From: Plectrocnemia conspersa
Lineage: Eukaryota; Arthropoda; Insecta; Trichoptera; Polycentropodidae
Reading direction: 5' to 3'
Assembly (NCBI GenBank): GCA_009617715.1
Contig: VTFK01000062.1
Span: 1,054,001-1,118,000, forward strand
DNA length: 64,000 nucleotides
Of the stretch, positions 22,210-32,289 are shown in pieces (within the stretch, counting starts at the first letter, position 1; each line of letters opens with the position of its first letter). The notes beneath the pieces were generated by a model that searched no databases, was not told the DNA's origin, and worked only from the letters and a program-made list of their open reading frames with translations. The translations under genes were made by a program, and so were the position numbers.

Positions 22210-23050
22210 CACACCTTAGAAATAAAATGTTTGAATCAAGGAAGCCAAGGCTATATTTACCCGAATAAAAAGAGATCTAAGTGTTTGATTTTATTAGTGC
22301 GAATAGCAGGATGCTATGTGTTATTTGCCATTCTATATAGAGTAGAAGTGTGGACGCTAAAAGAGATGGTGATCAAGCTGCTAAAAGCTCTTAAGATGTG
22401 GGTGTACATACACAAAATCGTTCAATGTTCATATGAAAATCTTTATACGTTGATTACGTAAAACGTTAAAGAGAAAGTGGATTTTCTTTTTATATTTTGA
22501 AGGATAATTTTACTTAGTCTTCTAAGATACTCGGTTTTGTTATAAGGAACGCGTTTACTTTGCTAATTTATTTATTAGTGTGTTTAGTACGTACATTAGT
22601 GATTAGCGTCCTTAGTGCATTTGAAATATGTGATGTGCTTATTCACTAATAATACGTGTACTTGAACATAAATTATCAATAGCAAATAATTAAAAAAAAA
22701 ATATAGTAAATCAAAATAATTACAAGTTTTCATTGTGTTATAATTATTTGATAATTTTACGCATTTAAGACCTTAAAAATGCTAGATCAAGTTGAGAAAC
22801 AGCGGCGAAAACAACTGTATGGTAACCACAGAACAAAGAATATAATAGTAATTAACCAAAGTGTGCATATAAGAGCGATGAGGTGCAGAAAATTAAATAT
22901 ATGGTCACCATGAGACTATCATCGGGTCGCTCTACTACAAAGAAAACTCAGTTTTTTAACCCTTTGCTATGCTAACATTAAACACATATCATTAAATTTA
23001 ATGAAAAATTATTATCTATGTAACTTATTAAACTATGTAACTTATTAACT
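22210..23050. other. AT-rich intergenic DNA
   Basis: A 76-codon plus-strand frame at 22231-22461 has no recognisable motif. No other signal is visible. Confidence 0.3.
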
Positions 23051-23054
23051 ATGT

Positions 23055-23110
23055 ATTTCCAATAACTCTTTTAAATATATACATATATATTTAAAAGAGT
23101 TATTGGAAAT
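23055..23110. repeat. 56-bp near-perfect palindrome (27-bp arms, 2-bp spacer)
   Basis: The arm starting atttccaataactctttt (23055-23081) is repeated exactly in reverse complement at 23084-23110, with only ca between. Arms with no mismatch mean a recent foldback or a mini inverted-repeat element. Confidence 0.85.
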
Positions 23111-23333
23111 ATTTTGTAGTTTTAAACATTATTAAAAATGGTAATTTTAGAACCTCAATTGACACGTTGTCGAAAATAATTTATAAGTAAGTTAGACACA
23201 AAAAAAGTAGGTGTGTTAGAACATTTGAAACTTCAAATAAATAACGTTTATTTTCAAATATCACCCGTTAGCTCTACGAAGTGTTCTCTAATTCTTGGTG
23301 GTCTCTGATCGTGTGCACGCTGTTGCATGTATG

Positions 23334-23568
23334 CAGTGGCGTAGCTATGGTGGGGCGTAGGGGGCGGACCGCCCCGGGTGGCACTTGCTTGGGGGCGGCA
23401 TATTCGCGATGGGATCGTCTAGTGTGGTTCTTAACCCTGAACGCATATATAAATTCACGAATAAAAAAGTTTAATAATACCCAATTTAATATTTTAAGAA
23501 ATGTATGAGGGGGGGGGGGGTAATTTTAAGGATCGCCCTGGGCGGCACATACCCTAGCTACGCCACTG
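23334..23568. mobile_element. hAT-type MITE with perfect 8-bp target-site duplication
   Basis: The ends are inverted repeats: cagtggcgtagctatggt at the left, and at the right the reverse complement of cagtggcgtagctagggt. The 8-mer catgtatg flanks it on both sides (23326-23333 and 23569-23576). An 8-bp duplication with CAG-starting termini is typical of hAT elements. The 235-bp interior has no transposase and includes a long G run at 23507-23519. The remnant at 1559-2817 shares the terminus, so that family is a plausible autonomous relative. Confidence 0.85.
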
Positions 23569-23599
23569 CATGTATGCTCATCAATCAATATCAGATTGT

Positions 23600-24640
23600 T
23601 GCAGGCGACCGCCTACCTATCGGGTCGGTAAAGTGACTCATTTTTATAATGGTCCTTCGAGATAGCTTGAGAAAATTGAAACAAAAAGTAAGGACAGGGA
23701 CAATCGTGATAATGTTAAGCTTCACTACGTATCCGTCACTTTTTGAAAGTTTAAATTTCAATGTGGCCGTCCGATAAGTATTTATAAAGGATAGTTTAAG
23801 CAATGAATATTCTACGCGAGGCCTATAGTGTTTTTTATAGATTGTAAATAAGAGGTTAAAATAGTTGTTGTAGTAATTAGATAATTGATAGCCTTTAAAA
23901 GACTCGTGGCTATTGTGCAATCTGAGTGTTCTGAAATGATGGTTTCTAATTTTTTGTTAAGCCAAACCATTGTTATTTTGTAGATTTCTAATGGCAATTT
24001 TTTAAATTTAGAATTTTATGCTTCGTGTTTTCTTGTCATATTATTATTATTTTATTTTTCAACCATTGTGATATTGATATTCTATTAAATAAATAAATAA
24101 AAGTACTGCAGTGGTTCGGAAAGAGTACAAATTTATTATTTCGGACAGTAATAAACAAAATAATTATAGTTAAAATGATTGCCAAAGTCCGATAACGATA
24201 ACGTTATTTATGTTATGGCTCTGCGCATTTATGTTCTAACTAATTAGCTGTATTTTACAGGGTCATAATATACTTTATTTTAATTTATATACATATTTCT
24301 GATAATATTGTTCACTTAGCGACGACGAAGTACTGTTTACCTGGATGGGTCGCATACTTGTGATAAATATTCTTATGATATGGACTAATTAGCTACGATA
24401 ATCGCATTCTGTAAGTGCTAAAACAAATCAATTCATATATTCAATATTTAATTAATAATAATACATGACAACTAACTTTAACACCCAATGAATATTAAAA
24501 TATTGATGGGCAAAAAAAAGAAAACTTGATCAATAAAGATGCATTAAATATTATGCAACGTTTTACACTGTTATAAATTTATCGCTAGGTCTTAATGAGT
24601 TTTAAAACTTGTTCTTTTTTAGGTTTCAACTATTTATACG
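23600..24640. other. AT-rich intergenic DNA
   Basis: Open frames on the minus strand (23591-23997) overlap in different frames and show no domain. Nothing else is supported. Confidence 0.3.
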
Positions 24641-24722
24641 TATACACATCTATATATGCATGAACCGGGTATCGTCGGGAATAATCTCGTGATAAATGGG
24701 TAATTTATACAATTTATAGGTT

Positions 24723-24897
24723 ATGTTACGGGTGCATTTTGATACGGAGGAGTGAGTGCTCATCAAAGTGTTCCCGTCTATGTTCAACGGAAAACTGGTA
24801 GATGGTGATTTAATGGTTCGAGCACAGAGCGCACAACAACGCACAGAGGAAGATTACAATGTCGAGGCGGTGTTGCGGGAAAGCGTGTTCAGGCGCG
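24723..24897 (+). pseudogene. Exon-like GC-richer segment with an in-frame stop, unrecognised
   Basis: From the ATG at 24723 the plus strand reads MLRVHFDTEE, a TGA at 24753-24755, then in the same frame VLIKVFPSMFNGKLVDGDLM and onward to a strong donor (cgcg|gtaagt) at 24898. G and C content is well above the flanks. It looks like a coding exon spoiled by one stop codon, or a first exon that starts below the stop. I find no homologous family and no downstream partner exon. Confidence 0.25.
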
Positions 24898-25096
24898 GTA
24901 AGTGTTTGGATGATTCATGCAAGTGCGTTGTGTGCGTTTCTAACCGACAATTTAGCAATCTGCGTTTACTTTATGGAATATGAAGTAGATGTAGGAAATT
25001 CGCGAATGAATTCGCCAGTGATGGTATTTGCAAATGTAACGCAATCGCATTTTATTAAATTAAACTTATCATCAGTATAGAATAATTAATAAAATA

Positions 25097-25294
25097 TTAA
25101 TATATCACTTGAAAATAAATCGTGCTGATGACATATGATGTACAAGAACTTTGCGAAATGGTAAATAAAAAAAACATTTGTAGGCTCACTGTCCGCGCAA
25201 TACGGAAGCCAGTAGTATAATAAAGACCAGGCGGGAATTCTCGCTCGGCTTGGGCCAAACTTCTCTTGGCTATAGTACCACTTATAATGGGCAT
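25097..25294 (-). other. Exon-like open segment, unrecognised
   Basis: The minus strand from the ATG at 25294 reads MPIISGTIAKRSLAQAERE and continues to a possible donor (aca|gtgagc) near 25190. It is GC-richer than its surroundings and adjoins the exon-like segment on the other strand. I see no family; it may belong to the same unknown repeat or gene. Confidence 0.18.
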
Positions 25295-25559
25295 GTAGCA
25301 AATAAATCAGAACACCTATTTGGACTCTAGTTTTTAGATTGTGCTATTAAGTGTTCCGTGCTATATTTATAGTTGTTAACGCTCTTTTTTGTATTACCAA
25401 GATCTCTCTCCATTTGTGTGATGTGTGATCTAAACTGTAATGGGTTGATCTCTCTTTTCGTTGTTTAAGCGGTAGTTATGGTGACATAATTTGTGACTAA
25501 TGACCCAAGTGGTTAAAAACCTCTATAACTCCAACTCTTAATATTTATTTATTTATTAA

Positions 25560-26895
25560 AATTATAACCATCGTGACCTGACAGGTAAACCTAATGCGTC
25601 ACGATAGTCAAAAGTATAAATATATCATAATACATATAAATATATAGTATGCATACATACAATTTCATATACGTATAATTATACACACACTCAAAGCATA
25701 TAAGTAAAAACATAAAAAACAAGATAAAATAACAGACACAAATCACCTCAACAGGTGTGCATTGTCTATGGACAGAATTGAGCAGATGAATAGCCTTAGC
25801 CAGAGAAGAGTTGGCAAGTGCTCCAGTTCTAGACTTTACAGGCAAGAATAGTGGACGCGACCGAGAACTATAACCACCTTCAGGAGCCCACATTTGAAGC
25901 TGCTCGAGCACTGAAGGATTGTCTACGATGCCCTTGAGCAATTTCCAGAAGTGTTTAATTACATAAACACTTCTGCGAGTTGACAAAGTAACGTATCTCA
26001 GGGCTTCCAAAATAAAAGCACTGGGAAACAAGAACGGATAATACCCGTATTCCTTCAAGTATAAATATCGAAGAAATTTGCGTTGTACTTTTTCCAGCTT
26101 CAATTCATTACATTGATTCATTACACCTGGGATCCAAATGATGGAGCTAGTTTCTAGTATGCTGCGGACTAGAGTATCATAAAGAGTGCGCAATACTAAA
26201 GTATTCCTGAAGTAGCGCGCATTTCTCAAGATAAAACCGAGCATTTTTAAGGATTTGCTATGAGTCTCTGCAATGTGCTGGCTAAATTTCCAACGTTCTT
26301 CGAAAGTCACTCCTAAATCCTTAGTTGAAGAAAACCTTTTCAGAAAATATCCGCCTAGATGGTATGAATATTTTGCCGGCGTTAATGACCTTGAAAATGA
26401 AATTGTGTGACATTTCTTTACACTAAAAGGCAATTGGTTATAGCAAGCCCATTTCCATATAGAGTTGAGATCCTTCTGTAGGTCGAGGGAATCAGAAATT
26501 GAATGCATTTTCTTGTAAATTTGTAAGTCATCTGCATATAATAAAAAATCTGAATGCTCTATTGCTGTTTCTATGTCATGAATGAACAATAAAAACAACA
26601 ATGGACCCAAATTGGATCCTTGAGGTACTCCAGTAGGGGTCTTATATCGTTTTGCAAAATAGTTATTATACTTGACGAATTGATATCTATTGGTCAAGTA
26701 CTTTGAGAATAGATTTATGAGATCATCAGAAAACCCGAAATTAGATAACTTTTTTACAAGTAAAGCATGGTTAACTTTATCAAATGCTTTTTCAAAATCT
26801 GTGTATATGACGTCCACTTGTACACCAGAGTCTAATGATTTTGAAACATAGACAAAACCATTAGATTAGTGACCATGTTGTTGGTCGAGAAGCAT
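25560..26895 (-). mobile_element. 5'-truncated LINE family 1, copy B, with a long open reverse-transcriptase frame
   Basis: The minus strand is open from 26817 to 25591 (408 codons) and reads as non-LTR reverse transcriptase: [45 protein letters not shown], then the thumb and C-terminal region. Upstream to about 26895 the frame continues (VSKSLDSGVQ) but has a stop (after GH), and the fingers and endonuclease are missing. The 3' end carries the family hairpin (25567-25609) and a (taaa)n tail. Both Asp residues of YADD are present, but the truncation makes the copy non-autonomous. Absence of stops over 408 codons implies a younger insertion than copy A. Confidence 0.9.
25567..25609 (-). repeat. 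LINE family 1 3'-terminal hairpin, copy B
   Basis: Arms accatcgtgac and gtcacgatagt pair at 10 of 11 positions. The loop contains gcattaggtttacctgtc in minus-strand reading. It sits immediately before the tail of the LINE. Confidence 0.7.
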
Positions 26896-27360
26896 ACACA
26901 TAAAAACATACAATATAAAATATGAAATATATTTACCCATGTAAATTCTTTGTTTGGAGTAGGATTAATTTACCAATATATTTAATTTGCAATGATAGAT
27001 AGAATCGCAACGCACGAGCGTGTTTTAATGCAAAACTGTTTTTTATTACATTATAGATAATATTAATGGCACATTTATAAAATAATTACTACAGGAATGC
27101 AGTGACACATTTAAAAATTATGATATTCTGACAGAAAATATTATATCTGTATTCTCTTAGATGATACATATATTAAATATTTGATTGCATTGCGATTTTA
27201 TAATATAATCTATATAATTGAAACGAAAATTTACGCGGTACATTTTTTTATTATATGCCACCTAAAAAAAAACAGTAAATAAGTAACAGGTTGCAGCAAA
27301 AAAATCGCAGATTAGTCTTGTTTTTTTGCTGCTCAGTGTTGCCATATAGTGAATTTACCA
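26896..27360. other. AT-rich intergenic DNA
   Basis: No gene, repeat or structure beyond short AT-rich inverted repeats is visible between the LINE and the foldback repeat. Confidence 0.4.
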
Positions 27361-27361
27361 G

Positions 27362-27871
27362 TGCAGGTCAAAAGCAATAAAATCGTGCCATCGCGGTGAA
27401 AACACTCGATTATCAAGCGTTTATATTAAGACTTTTTATAACAGCATTACAAGTGAGAATTATATAAAGCACATCTAAACCAAATTTTGACCAAAAGAAG
27501 AGCGCAAAAAACAATTATCCCTTCTCAGAAGTCAAAAATCCACGTCAAAAGCAATAAAATCGTGTCGTCGCCGTCACAGTGTGACGGCGACGCTCGTTAC
27601 CGAGCGTTCCGTGAATTTTGACTTCTGAGAAGTGATAATTGTTTTTTGCGCTCTTCTATTGACCAAAATTCGGTTTAAATACACTTTGACCAATACTCTC
27701 ATATTATATTTTTAAACATAGTGTGAAATCGAAGTGCAGACCAACTATGGAGCTATATGCGAGATGCGACGTCTGTCTATACTTCTTTTTACGCCTATTT
27801 TTCATTGAGAGATGAGTTGGCTTAGTTTATATTTTGAACTCGCAACTGTCAAATTGAGTTTCATAGACTTG
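27362..27871 (-). repeat. Foldback repeat, copy 2 (reverse complement of 2998-3550)
   Basis: The whole unit matches the first copy in reverse complement: the caaaagcaataaaatcgtg arms, the word catctaaaccaaattttgac on one side, and the gagttggc...tttcatagac flank on the other. The centre carries gtcgccgtcaca-g-tgtgacggcgac, 12-bp perfect arms, slightly different from the centre of copy 1. The different tips suggest that the centre evolves by palindrome rearrangement. Confidence 0.75.
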
Positions 27872-27940
27872 TTAGGAATAGTAGATTGCTAATTTTATTA
27901 TTGAGCTTATTTATTTCTAGTTCAAAGACGTCACACTTAC

Positions 27941-28064
27941 TCTATCCATCAAACTCCCATTAGATGCGCTGTTTATTATCGTATCCTGATCTGTTCTTCT
28001 CGATCTAGCCGTTTGTACATTGTAAGACAAGAACGTCTCAATCGAGCCGCATATACCGATAATA
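27941..28064 (-). CDS. Candidate internal coding exon, unrecognised gene
   Basis: On the minus strand a good acceptor (tttttatcattctag|) precedes 28064 and a strong donor (aga|gtaagtg) follows 27941. Between them one frame is open for 41 codons: IIGICGSIETFLSYN, then a basic stretch TARSRRTDQD, ending SASNGSLMDR. The 124-nt length gives phases 2 to 0. Composition is richer in G and C than the flanks. I do not recognise the family and find no sure partner exon. An in-frame ATG further upstream (28150) would also allow a 5' exon without the acceptor. Confidence 0.4.
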
Positions 28065-28229
28065 CTAGAATGATAAAAATTATTTATTTGACCATTAGTA
28101 CAGAAAAAAACAGTCGTAAACGCCATAGCTGCTTGGTATAAATAGCGCATAAATCATACTACGACTTAATAGAGTAGTTGTTGATTTTTTTCTTATTTTT
28201 CATATTATTTTATTTTATTTATATTCGTT

Positions 28230-28375
28230 GAATTCATGCAGTGTGGCTCTGCGAGATTACGACGTAGACAGAACCGGTGAGACTGGCGATTAGCCGAGGC
28301 GACGAGTCTCCTTCTAGACTCCTTATTCCCGCAGGACAAAAAAGAACTAGAGCCATTTTGAGCTCGGAATATATG
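28230..28375 (-). promoter_or_regulatory. GC-richer island upstream of the 27941-28064 exon
   Basis: The minus strand here is GC-rich for this window and contains an ATG in the context caaaATGGCtc at about 28355. It opens 40 codons (MALVLFCPAGIRSLEGD onward) and then stops. It could be a promoter/5' UTR region for the candidate exon downstream. No TATA box or initiator is clear. Confidence 0.25.
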
Positions 28376-28864
28376 AGATACGCTACAGTAAGAAAAATAT
28401 GATTATTCTACTATACAATAAGTAATAACGCGTGCGAGAACATAAAACTTGGCGATCATAATCGCAAATATTTTTTAAGGATAATAATTTATTGGTAGCA
28501 CATATATGATCGAATTGACAAGCACCTGATTATTCTATAAATTACAGAGTAATTTAAATAATATTATAAAGTGTAATTTCAAGGCTTTGGACTCTTGATA
28601 TGTATATTAAGTATGAAGAATGATACATGAATAATAAATGTAAGTTGTGTTGAAGTTAAAACATTAAAATCTAATATAGAAGATCCTAAGATTTTGATGA
28701 TATAACATAAAATTCCACATCGTTGAAATATCCCTGAATAAAGGATAAAAAAAGGTTTGAATATCCCATAATTATCTTAAAAATCTTATGCATCGGAACT
28801 GCTCGTGCGTTACGATTTCTTAAAGAAGAAACAACTTTAGATACATTAATCCTTTCAACGCCAA

Positions 28865-28925
28865 GCGCATGATATCATGCGCAAGTAAATCTACTGTCTA
28901 ACTCCAAGCGCATGATATGATGCGC
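28865..28925. repeat. Paired 18-bp palindromes
   Basis: A perfect palindrome gcgcatgatatcatgcgc (28865-28882) is followed 43 bases on by gcgcatgatatgatgcgc (28908-28925), differing at one centre base. Both are preceded by the same ccaa. This is GC-rich, symmetrical sequence in AT-rich DNA. Confidence 0.8.
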
Positions 28926-29329
28926 TCGTTAAAACCTTCGTTTTTTAAAGAAACGGAAAGGTAAAAGTTGGCAATATATGTTTTAAAAATCAGTTTGAGT
29001 TCCTAGTAAACGATTTCAGTGACTTTATTTATAGAATTTGCGATGAAACAGTGGTATATATAATTATAAAGGCACGCCTTAATTTTAGTCGTTTGTATTT
29101 CGCGCGCGGTTTCGATCCTGCTACTTTAGACCACTTTTAGGGTTAGCACAAACGCATCGCGGAAATTCGTTTTTTTATACTTTAATTTATGAATCGAAAT
29201 TAAATTATGTCATCAATATTTCAATGATAATTGTGATTTGTAAATACTTGTGAATATATTTATACGTTATTTCGACTGTTTTAATATTGTCAACTGTTTT
29301 TGTGATTGGTTTTTATTGTTTGTAATAAT

Positions 29330-29460
29330 TAAATAATAATAATAATAATAATTACTATTAAATACTTATTAATAAATATAAATAAGATATAATTAATAAA
29401 ATATCAATATTAACTCTTAGTAAATATTAAATAATAATAATAATAATAACAAAAACGATT
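29330..29460. repeat. (AAT)n / (ATA)n microsatellites
   Basis: Runs of aataataataataata occur at about 29333-29352 and 29431-29448, in otherwise AT-rich DNA. Confidence 0.7.
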
Positions 29461-29545
29461 CCTTGTCGTAGAATCATTTTATTTCACTTGTTCTATTATT
29501 TTATAATTTCTTTGTAATATGTTTATTTATTTACATTAAATTAAT

Positions 29546-29640
29546 ACCATCGTGACCTAACAGGTTACCCCAATGCGTCACGATGGTCGAAAAGTTTATT
29601 ATTTATTGTATATATATATGTGTGTGTGTGTAATATATAT
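29546..29640 (-). mobile_element. LINE family 1 3'-end fragment with perfect hairpin (copy C)
   Basis: Arms accatcgtgac (29546-29556) and gtcacgatggt (29577-29587) are perfect complements. In minus-strand reading the loop is gcattggggtaacctgttag. An (aaat)-type tail lies on the low-coordinate side, as expected for a minus-strand 3' end. Almost nothing of the body remains; (TA)n and (TG)n repeats follow to 29640. Confidence 0.65.
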
Positions 29641-29837
29641 TACATATTCCGCCTGGAGTGTAGATATGTTGCACTCTTGCCGGTCCCAAGCCCGGATAAA
29701 GGAGGGTTTCTATCATGGAGCAAACCAACCAACGTGGATAAATCCAAATAGTTATGAAAAAATCACAAAGAAATAATAAATCCGCCCCGATTCATAATGA
29801 TTTAGATTCTAGACGATCGAAATCTAGATAAACGATT

Positions 29838-29965
29838 GGACTTCAATTTTGGAAGCTGGAATGTGCAATATTACAACCAGGAAAAATGCAAATAATAGCG
29901 GAAGAAATACTAAAACTCAAGATATATCTAGAAGCCCTACAAGAAATTAGGTGGAAATGCCAAAA
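29838..29965 (+). mobile_element. LINE endonuclease-domain fragment
   Basis: With one frameshift the plus strand reads FGSWNVQYYNQ, then MQIIAEEILKLKIYLEALQE followed by IRW. This matches the start of apurinic-type endonuclease domains of non-LTR retrotransposons (TWN...EE...LQEIRW). The catalytic Glu of the QE motif is present but the frame is broken and nothing follows. It probably belongs to a different LINE family from copies A-C. Confidence 0.6.
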
Positions 29966-30019
29966 CCGATCACCGATTGTAGTGCCGTGGAAGAAGAAGA
30001 AGAATATGTATATATTATA

Positions 30020-30860
30020 AATTATACATATAATTATATATAGTTAAATGTAACATCGTATCTTGCTATCAAGTTTTATTATTTATTGTTTTTATATATA
30101 AAGAAATATGACAACCTTCAACAACAACCAATTGCAAACACCATTGATCAAAAACAAACGGTTTGGTTATAAGGGTTATTTTTGTGTACGATATATGTGA
30201 TTTTGTATGCATCAAAGAAATCTTGTCGATTTGTAAATTTTTATAACAGGATGTAGGTCAGACGAAGAAAAAATGCGTTGCAGATTTATATATTAAAATT
30301 GTCTCAGTGTGAGCATGACCCTGCTTGTCGTTCGCTTGTATAGTGCCACGCGCGTGCATGTGTGTGTAGGTGTGTGCACGCGAGCAAACACGCGGGCCGG
30401 CCAATTGATTTAGTTTTGTTCACTTCATATTTCCAACAATACGACAAAAAATGCTGGTTTATTGATATAATTAGAATGTTTAAATCATGTTAATCATACA
30501 TATATAATTTTAAAATATAAAAATTCAGTATTTTGGCTGTAATGATGTGTTAAACAGGGTAAACAGCGAGTAATTAAGAATTTACCGGTCGGCGCTCTAA
30601 GGGTTATCATATATTAATAGTACTATCTAGGCACACATCGATTATTATATATTTGTTGGTAATATGAATGAATATATATTGAAATATTATTTTAGTTATT
30701 ATTTACAGGGTCCATTATAAATTAAATATAGAATATAAGTGCCTGAGTGTCATTATTTTATTCGAAAACTTCAAATGTTTATAACTGCAATATACGACAT
30801 TGGAGTTCTAAGTAATTTAAACAATTTTAAATATAAGATCTAGAGATCGTCCATAATTTA
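30020..30860. other. Intergenic DNA with GT-rich and CpG-rich patches
   Basis: Mostly AT-rich. A patch at 30340-30405 contains gtgtgtgtaggtgtgtgcac flanked by cgcgcg and cgggccggcc. No open frame or RNA gene is recognised. Confidence 0.3.
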
Positions 30861-31209
30861 TCTAGGCCAGCGGTGGTCAACAATTTACATTCCATGCGCT
30901 AATTTATTCTCTTTATCATACTAGTTCATATGCGACAACACTTCTACTATATGTGAAGGAAAACAATAAAAACATCTTTTATTATTTAATGCAATGCATT
31001 TTTACTTAATTATAAAATTATAAGATGCCTCTCTTTTAGAGCATGTGCAATGATCTGTTGATAAAGCTAATAAAATGTGTTCCATATTAGTTCTATAAGT
31101 GCATAGCATAGATGTGTAGAGGAGCTTATATACGTTAAAAAGTAATATCGGAAAAAAGGCATTTTTTATTCAATTTCCAATAAAACACGAGATCCTCCAG
31201 AAATATTAA

Positions 31210-31545
31210 TCACCACAGAATATTGCGTTTTAATAGCAAAAACCGTTTGTCACACCTAAACAATATAACTATCTTCATTTAAACGCACGGTTAAGAAACT
31301 ATATGGCAATGTCATGTTAACGCGAACCATACGAACTAATTGATCAAAATAAACCCATTTGCCATTACGCAAAGCCGCTCGCATTAAACATATATGAGGT
31401 TTGCAAGAACTCGACTTATTTCGAGTTGCGCCGAAACATATCTTCAAGAACTTTTAACGACTTATACTATTGTACTTTAACATACTAATGTAATACGCCA
31501 CTACCCGCATTCGTCATGGACGCCCGACACTGATCTATATTATAA
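31210..31545 (-). repeat. Dispersed repeat R, copy 1 (others at 44780-45010 and 45250-45400)
   Basis: In minus-strand reading aacatgacattg, ttaaccgtgcgtttaaat, ttatattgtttaggtgtgacaaacgg match the plus strand near 44927-44995 and 45315-45380 in the same order. The motif agtgtcgggcg lies upstream at about 31535-31545 and has relatives at 43986 and 54835. A 63-codon minus-strand frame (31256-31447) lies inside the repeat; I do not call it a gene. Confidence 0.55.
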
Positions 31546-31549
31546 AGTA

Positions 31550-32270
31550 AAAATAAGAGAAAAATTCTCTAAAAATATAAAAATTGCTACAAGCCTTCCA
31601 TTAATAAAAATGCGCAAATCTACAAGAGTTGGAAAAAACTTGATAATAATTAATAATCCTTATATATGAATAAAATTAAACGATCTTTATTCATATATCT
31701 CATAAATTATAATAAGTTTTAGATTATGCATTATTAATATTTTATACCTACAGTATTAATTAAAATTATAAGTATATAATTTAATTGCATGTAGTTAAAT
31801 TTAAATAGTACTTAACGTGATTAATGTTGAAGTTTTATATATCATGAAAATAAAACACTGGACTATCATTGGAAATGAAAAAATGGTCCATTATTTATTT
31901 TTATATAATCGTAAAAGAGTAATCGAAAAAATGGAGTAGTATCTATAAAAAAAATGAACGCAAGAGTTTTCTGCAAAGAGAGCAATGTTAAAACCATGCA
32001 ATTTATTTGTAAGTGATTCGAGTAATTAACAAAATACTGTAGAAAAGTCTATAATTTATATATATATATTATAAAACTGAATTATCACAATGTTAATGTT
32101 GCTTTAATATAAACTTTAAAATAAAATACAAATGAGGTTGTATTATAAGATTCTAATAATCAGATGATTCATGAATTTAAACCATAAATTTGTCTATGAT
32201 ATGTAAACGAAATATTTGTAATATGGACACATGGATTTGATAAATTAAACATTTTTCTGAATCTTTTAAA
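31550..32270. other. AT-rich intergenic DNA
   Basis: No open frame, repeat or structure beyond low-complexity AT is supported. Confidence 0.4.
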
Positions 32271-32289
32271 TAAACAACATTAAAAAAAT

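Larger units (their letters stand above)
28850..30603. mobile_element. Possible piggyBac-like element bounds, heavily invaded
   Basis: The left end follows TTAA at 28846-28849 and reads tcctttcaacgcc. The right end, read inward, is cccttagagcgcc, followed outside by TTAT. The two match at 9 of 13 positions, and a CCCTT/TTAA arrangement is characteristic of piggyBac-like elements. The interior has no transposase that I can read; it holds LINE fragments at 29546 and 29838, AAT/ATA microsatellites and paired palindromes. This is a tentative pairing. Confidence 0.22.

Noticed and set aside
29420..29450. Regular short spaced repeats as a CRISPR array
   Set aside because: They are (AAT)n microsatellites; the genome is eukaryotic.
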